From Myxococcota bacterium (GTDB lineage Bacteria > Myxococcota_A > UBA9160 > UBA4427): a stretch of 64,000 bases of DNA. The translations under genes and the position numbers were made by a program. The DNA lies in NCBI GenBank assembly GCA_030748735.1, contig JASMLK010000106.1, positions 1-64,000 of the forward strand, read 5' to 3'. The notes beneath the pieces were generated by a model. That model saw only the letters and a list, made by a program, of their open reading frames with translations. It did not search any database and was not told where the DNA came from. This document shows positions 37,621 through 44,984 of the stretch, piece by piece. How positions within the stretch are numbered: the first letter of the stretch is position 1; every line of letters starts with the position of its first letter.

Positions 37621-38282
37621 GGCGGCGACTCCGCGACTTCCTGAGACGTTTCGGCGTAGAGGTGATGCACGGGGCCCTCGAGATCGACCGGGGTTCCGTC
37701 ACTCGGCGGTGTCAGGTCTTCTTCGCTGAGTGCGATCATGTCGGGGTGCGCGCCGATCTTCGGGTACAGCAGGTCCGCCTCGACGATCGGGCTGTCGAAT
37801 GCGTACGGGGCGAGGCGAAGGCGCCGCAGCACCTCGGGATGCCCCAGATAACCCATCGTGAGTACCGCGCGCAGGGCGGTAAAGACGAGCTGCCGCGCGA
37901 AGTTCGGGCTCGACGACCAGCCCTGCAGCACGATCTCACGCTGCTCGATGCTCAACGACGAAAAGCGTTTCCCACCATTCCAGCCCGGCGCGGGGAAGAA
38001 CATCGTCACGTGTTCGAACAGGGCGAAGAGCGCGCGAATCTGTCGGCGCACGCCCGGCTCGATCGCAGAGAGGAAGCGGTCTGCGTAGCCGGGAAGGTCG
38101 GCGTCGAGGCCCGAAAACGGTATCGCGCCGCCAGCGGGGAACATCACCTCCGCGGTCGTTTCGATCAGCGCGACTTCGCGCGGCACGAGGATCTCGAACT
38201 CGCGATCCGGTTTCGCGTACCCGAAGAACGCCCTGCGCACGAGCAGGGCGAGCAAAACGAGGACGACGATCAAAACCGACAC
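37617..38282 (-). CDS. Gluconate 2-dehydrogenase subunit 3-like protein, membrane-anchored
   Basis: 221 residues. A single N-terminal hydrophobic helix (MSVLIVVLVLLALLVRRAFF) is followed by a helical domain (VALIETTAEVMFPAGGAIPF, RQLVFTALRAVLTMGYLGHP) like the small gamma subunit that pairs with GMC-type dehydrogenases. Its 4-bp overlap with the GMC gene supports a two-subunit, membrane-bound dehydrogenase. The hydrophobic N-terminus may be an anchor rather than a Tat signal, since no twin-Arg is visible. Confidence 0.75.
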   Translation of the reverse strand: MSVLIVVLVLLALLVRRAFFGYAKPDREFEILVPREVALIETTAEVMFPAGGAIPFSGLDADLPGYADRFLSAIEPGVRRQIRALFALFEHVTMFFPAPGWNGGKRFSSLSIEQREIVLQGWSSSPNFARQLVFTALRAVLTMGYLGHPEVLRRLRLAPYAFDSPIVEADLLYPKIGAHPDMIALSEEDLTPPSDGTPVDLEGPVHHLYAETSQEVAESPP

Positions 38283-38326
38283 GCGCGGATGATACCCGCT
38301 GCTCTTCGATCGTCAGCGGGCGTGCA

Positions 38327-39589
38327 TCAACCCGCTGGCTGGGACAGGCCGTTGACCCAGGCATAGGCGCGATTGTCACAGTCCTGCAGGCTCGCGACCT
38401 CGAGTCCGAGTTCGGCGGTGGTCTGCGCGATGGTGTCGAACTCCGCACGCTCGATCTGCAGCGCGAGATCGAAGAGCCGCCCCAGCACACCTTCGTGCTT
38501 CAAGAGCGCCGCCTGTACTTCGTCCGAAAGATTCAGGCCCGGGATGATCTCCTCGATCGGCTGACCGAGCAGGACGTCGATCATCGAGAGCATCCCCACC
38601 AGGAAGGCCGAACTGGCCTGGGTCGGGGTGACACCGCCCTCGACCAGTTCTTCGGCAACGAGTTCCATGACGCACCCGCGGTGGGTCGCGGTCTGGAGCA
38701 GCGGGTCCTGCAGCGCGTCTTCGTCGCCTCCGGCATAGAGCAGCATGAAGAGCCAGCGCCGCAGGTTGTCGCGGCCGAGATAGACCACCGCGTCCTCGAT
38801 CCGCGCGATCTTGGACACGGGCGAGAGCGCCGCCGAATTCACCAGCCGCAGCAGGTTCATGCTCAAGCTCGGATTGCGCTTGAGCACTTCAGCGATCTCG
38901 GCGTTCTCTTCGCCGGTGACGAGCTTCTGGATCAGCGTCAGCACCTCGAGGCGCGCGGGGTCGGCGTTCTCCCCTTCGAGGATCTGCGGTGTCGAAAAGA
39001 AGTAGCCCTGGAACAGATCGAAGCCGAGGGACAGGCAGTATTCGAAGGCCTCGCGCGTCTCGACCTTCTCTGCGAGCAAGATCACGTCGTGCTTGCGGAG
39101 TTTGCGAACGACGCTGCGCCAGCGTACACGCGGGATCTCCATCAGATCGAGCTTGATGTAGCGCGCGATCGAAACCATTTCGGCCCGGTAGTCGTCCTGG
39201 ATCCAGTCGTCGAGCGCGATCGCGTAACCCATTTCGTCGAGTTCGCTGCAGCGCGCGGTCAGCTCCTCGTCGATCTCCACGTTTTCGAGCACCTCGATCA
39301 CGACGCGCTCGCGCGGCAGCGCCTCGATGAGGTCGCTCTTGACCATCGAGCCCACGACATTCAGGAAGCCGAGGTGATTGCCGAGCACGCGATCGAGCCC
39401 CATCGTCATGAAGGTGTTGACGATTACCCGAAGCGAAGCCGCCCCCTGCTCGGCATAGACCGCCGCATCAGCCGCGGCCGACGCCCGAAACAACAGCTCG
39501 TACGCGATCACGTTCTGGTCGCGATCGAGGATCGGCTGTCTTCCGACGAAGATTTGCGATTCCTGGGTCACGCTGGGCGTCTTCCGCAC
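38327..39589 (-). CDS. EAL-HDOD signalling protein (YuxH-like)
   Basis: 420 residues. The N-terminal degenerate EAL domain (IFVGRQPILDRDQNVIAYEL, VVIEVLENVEIDEELTARC, YAIALDDWIQDDYRAEM, YIKLDLMEI, LLAEKVETREAFEYCLSLG, LFQGYFFSTP) keeps several strands but has AEKVE for AEGVE and no DDFGTG, so phosphodiesterase activity is doubtful. The C-terminal HDOD domain has VLKRNPSLSMNLLRLVNSAA. Such proteins act in c-di-GMP or motility signalling in other bacteria. No partner gene adjacent; the nearest gene upstream is divergent. Confidence 0.92.
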   Translation of the reverse strand: MRKTPSVTQESQIFVGRQPILDRDQNVIAYELLFRASAAADAAVYAEQGAASLRVIVNTFMTMGLDRVLGNHLGFLNVVGSMVKSDLIEALPRERVVIEVLENVEIDEELTARCSELDEMGYAIALDDWIQDDYRAEMVSIARYIKLDLMEIPRVRWRSVVRKLRKHDVILLAEKVETREAFEYCLSLGFDLFQGYFFSTPQILEGENADPARLEVLTLIQKLVTGEENAEIAEVLKRNPSLSMNLLRLVNSAALSPVSKIARIEDAVVYLGRDNLRRWLFMLLYAGGDEDALQDPLLQTATHRGCVMELVAEELVEGGVTPTQASSAFLVGMLSMIDVLLGQPIEEIIPGLNLSDEVQAALLKHEGVLGRLFDLALQIERAEFDTIAQTTAELGLEVASLQDCDNRAYAWVNGLSQPAG

Positions 39590-39875
39590 GGCTGGCCGGC
39601 AGGTTGGTTCATGAGCCGCCTATCGGCCGGTGTCCGATCCGGCTAGAGAAATACGAACACTCGGCAACTCGGCGCGCTTCCCCCGTGAGGCGTTGCAGAT
39701 TGCAATGTGAGCGCTGCGGTCCAGAAGACGCCCGTGTGCAGATCCCTCGCATCGAGGAAGAAACTTCAGTCGCTTCGGCGCTCCACCGATGAATGGGGTC
39801 ATCGACGCCCACGTGGCAAACGGATTCACACCTCAGAGTTCATCCGTCTGGATTCACCACAAAGGGAAAAGGCGC

Positions 39876-40208
39876 ATGCTCAACCAGTTTCGCAGATTCA
39901 CCGCGGTAATTTGTATCACGGCACTGATCGCGGGGATCGTTCTCCCCTCGACTGCGAGCGCCGACGGCAACAGCTTCATCAATTCGAGCGACAGCGAAGC
40001 AAACAACATGACCACGCCGATCATGGTGGACCTGGTCGTGCTGCGCCCCGTCGGCCTCGTTTCGATGGCCGTGAGCACGGTTCTCTTCGTGGTTCCCGTG
40101 CTGCCGCTGACGCTCATCACGCGACCGTCGGAAGTCGCCAAGCCTTTCGACGCCATGGTGATGGAACCCGCGCGCTTCGTCTGGTCGGATCCACTCGGAA
40201 CCCACTAG
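39876..40208 (+). CDS. Small membrane protein of unknown function
   Basis: 110 residues. Signal peptide FTAVICITALIAGIVLPSTA, then DLVVLRPVGLVSMAVSTVLF with VVPVLPLTLITRP, which is one membrane segment, and a short tail FDAMVMEPARFVWSDPLGTH. The pattern of a D-V-LRP-G motif, hydrophobic segment and terminal PLG recurs in short bacterial membrane proteins of unknown role. Purine-rich AAAGGGAAAAGG precedes ATG 39876, preferred to the ORF-track start 39789. No functional neighbours; convergent with the EEP gene. Confidence 0.7.
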   Translation: MLNQFRRFTAVICITALIAGIVLPSTASADGNSFINSSDSEANNMTTPIMVDLVVLRPVGLVSMAVSTVLFVVPVLPLTLITRPSEVAKPFDAMVMEPARFVWSDPLGTH

Positions 40209-40280
40209 CCCGACAAGCGCGTGAAACGCCTGGACCAGCACGTCTTGCGTGTTGGGCTTCGGTGCGTTCTGGGGACGGTG

Positions 40281-41483
40281 TCAGGAAGAAACGACGCTTC
40301 CGTCGAGATCTTCTTCACGCTGCTCGAGTTGGTCGAGTTGCTCGAGTTGGTCGAGGCGACGCTCGGCGAGAGCGAAGGCGCTGAGTTCGTTCGGCAGTAC
40401 CCACTCGCTCATCAGTGATCCGCCAATCGTGGGCGTCACCGCCGCCACCGCGGAGAGCCGCAAGCCGCGCTTCAAGAAGCGCCTGCGTGTCGCCACTTCG
40501 GTGCGTTCACCCGCCAGGGCGAGCACTGCACACGCCATGCCGACGCCCGCATAAGTGCGGCTGTTGGCACGCCGTTGGTACGCCTCTTCGCGACCGTCCG
40601 AAAGCAGACTCGCGGCCAGCTCGATGGCACGGCTGCTCAGTCGGCATCTGCGCGCAACCGCAACCGGCTCGGCTTCGAACTCTGCGTAGACGCCCGCGTG
40701 ATTCGAATACGCCGCAGCGCGGCCATCGAATGCGATCGTCTCGTCGAAGACCCGGTCCACTTCGGTCGGGCGCAGCGCCGTCGCGATACCATCGCGCACG
40801 AAGACGTAGTCGACGCGACGCTCGCTGCGCTGGTGGGTCGGTCGATAGCGGTACGCGTTCGACCGCATCAAGGTCGGGAGCGGATCCCCGTATTCGAGCG
40901 CCACGTCGCGTACGCCAGTCAGCCCCGAGAGCACGCCGTATTCGGGCGCTGCTTCGTCGAAGTTGAAGTCACCGGTCAGGATCACCGGGTCTTCGATGTC
41001 CCGAATACGCCCAGCGAGCTGCACGAGCTGCCCCACGCGATGTGAAGTGAAGGCATGGGCGACGCGCCGCTTGTAGCGCGCATGAAGGTGCGTGTTGATG
41101 AAACTCACGGGTCCATCGCTGCCCTGCAGGCGCAGACGCACGAAACCCTTCCCGCTCAAGTACTCGCCGTTGTCGAACTGCTCGAGCGTCCCACTCAGAT
41201 TGAAGGGCTCGAAGTCGGCTTCGAGAATGGGCAGGCGCGAAATCACCATCAAGCCACTGCGCCCGATGGCACCGCCCAGATACCAGTGTTCGCGATAGCC
41301 AGCGGCTTCGGCCTTGCGCAGCAGCACGTCACGCGCGGCGCCCGACCAGACCTCCTGCAGCGCGATCACGTCCGCCGGCGAATCGGCAAACCGATCACCG
41401 ATCGCTTCCATGCGCGGGAGCACATCGGGAGCAAACGGCTCGGGAAGAGCCCAGACATTGAGTGTCGCTACCTGGATTCGCAT
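40281..41483 (-). CDS. Endonuclease/exonuclease/phosphatase (EEP) family protein with unusual C-terminal tail
   Basis: 400 residues. The EEP core is VATLNVWALPEPFAPD, VIALQEVWSGAARDVL (catalytic Glu), VSFINTHLHARY, VILTGDFNFDEAAPE (GDFN), YRPTHQRSERRVDYVFVRDG and YSNHAGVYAEFE with the terminal His. It looks most like neutral sphingomyelinase/phosphodiesterase-type members. After the core, about 110 residues hold two hydrophobic stretches (TYAGVGMACAVLALA and LSAVAAVTPTIGG). The second follows TRRRFLK, a twin-Arg-like motif. The extreme C-terminus is LDQLEQLDQLEQREEDL, from an 18-bp tandem repeat. ATG 41483 preferred; the upstream codons look like shadow. Confidence 0.85.
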   Translation of the reverse strand: MRIQVATLNVWALPEPFAPDVLPRMEAIGDRFADSPADVIALQEVWSGAARDVLLRKAEAAGYREHWYLGGAIGRSGLMVISRLPILEADFEPFNLSGTLEQFDNGEYLSGKGFVRLRLQGSDGPVSFINTHLHARYKRRVAHAFTSHRVGQLVQLAGRIRDIEDPVILTGDFNFDEAAPEYGVLSGLTGVRDVALEYGDPLPTLMRSNAYRYRPTHQRSERRVDYVFVRDGIATALRPTEVDRVFDETIAFDGRAAAYSNHAGVYAEFEAEPVAVARRCRLSSRAIELAASLLSDGREEAYQRRANSRTYAGVGMACAVLALAGERTEVATRRRFLKRGLRLSAVAAVTPTIGGSLMSEWVLPNELSAFALAERRLDQLEQLDQLEQREEDLDGSVVSS

Positions 41484-41793
41484 CACCCACCACCGCGCCG
41501 GTTGATCTACAACTCCCGGCACGCAACACGCGCGCAACGCATGCGGCAGCCGGGGGCACAGACGCACTGGTTGGTATTGCAAGGCCGCTGCCACGCTCCA
41601 TCAGCATGGTCGAGCACGCATTCGTGCCCTGGGTGGCAACGGTTTGCGCAAGGCAATGCCGGTCTTCTGCCGGTGGCGTTACGAGACGGAGTACGTAACC
41701 ATTTGTCTCGTTTTCCCGTTTCCGCCGGCCGAATTGCGCGGAGTTTGCACGGGACGGCCTCGAACGTTCATCGAGCCATCCAAGGAGTGAGTC
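41484..41793. other. Intergenic region between EEP and Gly-Pro tail protein genes
   Basis: About 310 bp, divergent genes on both sides. It contains the inverted repeat ACGAGAC (41681-41687) and GTCTCGT (41705-41711) with a 17-nt spacer. AAGGAG lies 7 nt before ATG 41794. No gene of conviction; ORFs here are below or near noise. Confidence 0.4.
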
Positions 41794-42210
41794 ATGTCCG
41801 AAGAACCAAACCTCGTCGCAGAGATGCAGCCCGACATCGAAAATCTCTACCGCGAGGACTCGTTCACCGACCTCAAGATCGCGCAGATCCGAAGGCTCAC
41901 ACCGATCAAGCCGGATGGCAGTGACGACACTTCACGCAAGGTGATGTTCATCGGCGAAACATCGATCATGTCGTCGCGCGGCCCGCTCCCGGTCCACGCA
42001 CCGATCGAAGCCACGGACCTCGAAGATGCCTTCGCGAAGTTCCCCGAAGCCATCAACGCGGCCGTCGAACGCATGATCGAGGAGGCGAAGGAAATGCAGC
42101 GCCAGGAAGCGTCGCGCATCGTCGTGCCCGGTCAGGGCACGGGTGGGCTCGGCGGTCCGGGTGGTCCCGCTGGACCGGCAGGCCCCGGTGGCAAGGTCAC
42201 GCTGCGCTAG
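41794..42210 (+). CDS. Hypothetical cytoplasmic protein with Gly-Pro-rich tail
   Basis: 138 residues, no signal peptide. The first 110 residues are mixed alpha/beta (DLKIAQIRRLTPIKPDGSDD, VMFIGETSIMSSRGPLPVHA, FAKFPEAINAAVERMIEEAK). The C-terminus is GQGTGGLGGPGGPAGPAGPG followed by GKVTLR, a short collagen-like low-complexity tail. AAGGAG before ATG. I do not recognise a family. The sequence would fit a stable small cytoplasmic protein; function unknown. Confidence 0.7.
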   Translation: MSEEPNLVAEMQPDIENLYREDSFTDLKIAQIRRLTPIKPDGSDDTSRKVMFIGETSIMSSRGPLPVHAPIEATDLEDAFAKFPEAINAAVERMIEEAKEMQRQEASRIVVPGQGTGGLGGPGGPAGPAGPGGKVTLR

Positions 42211-42297
42211 AGGCCCGGCGTTCCGCCGCGCAGACGTGGTTCACCCCACGTCGAGCAGCGGGACGTCGATTTCTCTTGCCAGAGTGCGGAGATATGC

Positions 42298-42332
42298 CGT
42301 CGCAGTAGGATGTTCATGAATAATGCGGGCTG
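42298..42332 (-). repeat. 35-bp repeat, single arm of the palindromic REP-like element
   Basis: Identical over 35 bp, in inverted orientation, to 63740-63774. Core GGATGTTCATGAATAATGC. Here only one arm plus the loop is present; the sequence upstream (CCAGAGTGCGGAGATATG) is unrelated. It lies 28 bp past the rhomboid stop (42361). Confidence 0.85.
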
Positions 42333-42360
42333 GTTCGCCATTGCGTAGCTGGTTCGGTGG

Positions 42361-44757
42361 TCAAGCCTCGTGCCTGGCGCCGAGCACCTCGCGACAGTAC
42401 GCGTCCATTCCGTCGAACACCGAAAACGGTGTTCCGGTGGCTGCGCTGAAGTTCGGCAGCGGCGACGCAGCCGACTTCTCCACCAGATCGGAAAGCAGCT
42501 TCTGCACGGCGGCGAGTTGGCTCGGTGCTCCCGGCGCGAGCGCTGCGGGGTCGAAGCGGTCGCTGCGTAGTCGAATCAGCTTGAGGGGCTCTGCGGCGGC
42601 TTGCCAGTTGAGCGCGAAGTCGATCAGCACGACCGGCTTTGCGCCGAGCCCCGAAACCGCCGCGGCGGCGATCGCTTCGATGCGCGCGTAGGGGAGCCGA
42701 GTCTTCTTGCCGCCCTCGACCTCGATCACGATCCCCTCCCGTTCGAGGGTCACGGGAACGGCGTCGCGCACCTGGGTTTCGCGCAGAGTCGGTGCGACAG
42801 TGACCACGGTCGTGGTCTCGTCGTCGTCGTGAGCGGGGACCGAGACCTCGGTCACGGTTTCGTCGGCGCGCGGAATCGCTGAAGGGGCCACCACCTGGGT
42901 CACCGTGTCGCTCGCCCCGCCACCGGCGAAATCGTCCTCCTCGATGGCACCAGCGTCGAACGCCGCCCGGGCGAGTGCATCGTCGTCGAGGTCGCCGAAA
43001 GCGTCGTCCATTTCGCCTTCGAACGCGTGGTCCTGGTCGAGGTCGGTCAGCAGTGGTGGATCGTTCCACGCCTCCGCATCACCCGCTGCGAGATCGTCGA
43101 TCTCGAGAGGGAGAGCGTCCTCGAGTGAGTCGAGGCGAATCGCGTTGGGGTCGATGTCATCGAAGTCGTCGTCCACGCCGAGCGAAGCCGTCGCCGCCTG
43201 CGGCTCGTCGAGTTCGACTGCCGTTTCTACATCCAACGGGGCTTCGGGCTGCGGCGGTGCCGCGCTCTCGGGCGATGGCGCGGTCGGCTGCGCCCCCGGC
43301 CCTTCGGCGGGCGTCGACTGTGGAGCCCTGGCCGGCGTGACTTCCGAACTCAGGCCCATGAGTTCTTCGCGCTCGACGTCGCCGAGTTGGGGATCGCGCA
43401 GGGCGGTCTCCGCCGCCTTACGTGTGAGCTTGGGGTCGAGGTCGCGCGCGATACGCACCACGCGTTGAGCGAGGGCGGTCGTCAGCGGCTTCTTCTGGGA
43501 CACGGCGAAGTCGAGGGCCGACACGGCCGCTTCGGGATGACCTTCGTCGAGGAGCGCTTCTCCCAACCGGACCCATGTCGTCGCAGGCGCCTGCACGTTG
43601 TCGACTTCGTCCGTCAGGGCGAACCAGTTGGTCACCGCCTGGCTTCCACTGCCCGCATGGAGATCCGATTCGATCGCCGAGAGCATCGCTTCGGCGACCC
43701 GCGATGCCTTGCCGATCGGAAGCGCTGTATCCCAGAGCGCAAGCGAGACGTCGCGATTGTCGGGCGCGCGGCGATGCTCTGCCCGCAGGATGTCGAACGC
43801 CTGCTCGACGCGCCCCGCTTCCCTCGCCGCCATCGCGCGCTCGAGGGCCGGGTTCGAAACGACCTCTTCGGCCTCGGTTTCCTTTTCGAGCTGATGCGAT
43901 TCGAACTTCGCGAGGCCCATCCCGATCGCGACCACGGCACCGAGCACCAGGCCGGCGGACTGAACGAAGAGCGGCGCCGCATCGAAGTCGTCGAGGGTCG
44001 TCACACCACGCACGAGCAGCGTGTCCGCCGCCAACCAGGCGGGCAGTACGAGCAGGCCCGGGAGCGGGATCATTCCGAACGCGCGCGGCGACCCGCCGAG
44101 AGACCGCACGAAGTGTGCCCCCAGGAGCGTCGCGATCAGGCCACTCGCTCCGAACCACGGTAACTTCATCGCTTCGGCATAGCCGAGCGCCACGCTGGCC
44201 GAGGCGGTCGCGAGCGTGCCCGCGATGGCGAGCCCAACCCATGGCAGGGGCCCCCAGGCGTCTTCGAGGGCAACCCCGACCAACAGCAGCATCGCAATCG
44301 AAAGCCACAACGCGGCCGCGGTTTCATGGACACCCACGTGGGCGAGCCAGTCGATCGAATCGGCCTTGCTGCTCTCGATCCCGAAGCGCCAGACCGGGAG
44401 CATCCCGACCTTCGCGAGCGCGTAGGCGAGCAGGTCGACGAATTCCCCCTGGCTGCGTTCGACCAGGAAGTCGGAAATCGGCGCCAGGCCCTGTTCCCTG
44501 CGCTCGTTGTAGAACTCCTCACGCAGCGCATCGGCGTACGCCACGGGAATCACGGTTTCGTAGCGGGGATCGACCTCCACGAAGGGACTCTCGTGGAGAT
44601 AGTCCACGGCATCGGCGCGAGCGCGGTCGGCGAATTCGTTACCACCCTGCATCTGCGACCAGGCCGCAAAGAGCGCGATCGCGACCCCGATGGTGACGAA
44701 GGGAATTCTGCGTGCCGATCCGTCGGCCTGCGTCACGAGTACGAAGAAGAGACTCAC
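42361..44757 (-). CDS. Rhomboid-like membrane protein with TPR-like region and long acidic C-terminal part
   Basis: 798 residues. Residues about 100-290 form a rhomboid-type membrane domain (WLAHVGVHETAAALWLSIAM, LPWFGASGLIATLLGAHFVR with GxSG). The last helix reads APLFVQSAGLVLGAVVAIGM where active rhomboids have AHIGG, so the catalytic His seems replaced by Gln. Then come a helical TPR-like stretch (LDFAVSQKKPLTTALAQRVV), a long acidic Pro/Asp linker, and a C-terminal domain (VVLIDFALNWQAAAEPLKLI). Probably not proteolytic; may bind or regulate membrane proteins. Divergent from the DUF3604 gene. Confidence 0.75.
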   Translation of the reverse strand: MSLFFVLVTQADGSARRIPFVTIGVAIALFAAWSQMQGGNEFADRARADAVDYLHESPFVEVDPRYETVIPVAYADALREEFYNERREQGLAPISDFLVERSQGEFVDLLAYALAKVGMLPVWRFGIESSKADSIDWLAHVGVHETAAALWLSIAMLLLVGVALEDAWGPLPWVGLAIAGTLATASASVALGYAEAMKLPWFGASGLIATLLGAHFVRSLGGSPRAFGMIPLPGLLVLPAWLAADTLLVRGVTTLDDFDAAPLFVQSAGLVLGAVVAIGMGLAKFESHQLEKETEAEEVVSNPALERAMAAREAGRVEQAFDILRAEHRRAPDNRDVSLALWDTALPIGKASRVAEAMLSAIESDLHAGSGSQAVTNWFALTDEVDNVQAPATTWVRLGEALLDEGHPEAAVSALDFAVSQKKPLTTALAQRVVRIARDLDPKLTRKAAETALRDPQLGDVEREELMGLSSEVTPARAPQSTPAEGPGAQPTAPSPESAAPPQPEAPLDVETAVELDEPQAATASLGVDDDFDDIDPNAIRLDSLEDALPLEIDDLAAGDAEAWNDPPLLTDLDQDHAFEGEMDDAFGDLDDDALARAAFDAGAIEEDDFAGGGASDTVTQVVAPSAIPRADETVTEVSVPAHDDDETTTVVTVAPTLRETQVRDAVPVTLEREGIVIEVEGGKKTRLPYARIEAIAAAAVSGLGAKPVVLIDFALNWQAAAEPLKLIRLRSDRFDPAALAPGAPSQLAAVQKLLSDLVEKSAASPLPNFSAATGTPFSVFDGMDAYCREVLGARHEA

Positions 44758-44984
44758 AGCCGGTTCTCCTGGCGCGGCATCGACACCGAAGCCCCATGCG
44801 GTGGCGTCGTGGTGTGACGAGATGCGCCTGGTTCCTGTATTTCGCGCGCGTTCGCATCACACGGGAGCGGACCAGGGGCCCGCATTCGGGGCAAGCAGAT
44901 CGCGCGCGAACCCCACCGCTTTCAACGGAAAGCGGGAAGCGGCGCTAAAGCGAAAACCGGGCGTTGTGCTACTTCCCCGCCGTG

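Noticed and set aside
42240-42360. In-frame 39-codon reading after the rhomboid stop (IIHEHPTATAYLRTLAREID)
   Set aside because: Partly made of the REP-like repeat, with no start codon; coding cannot be supported.
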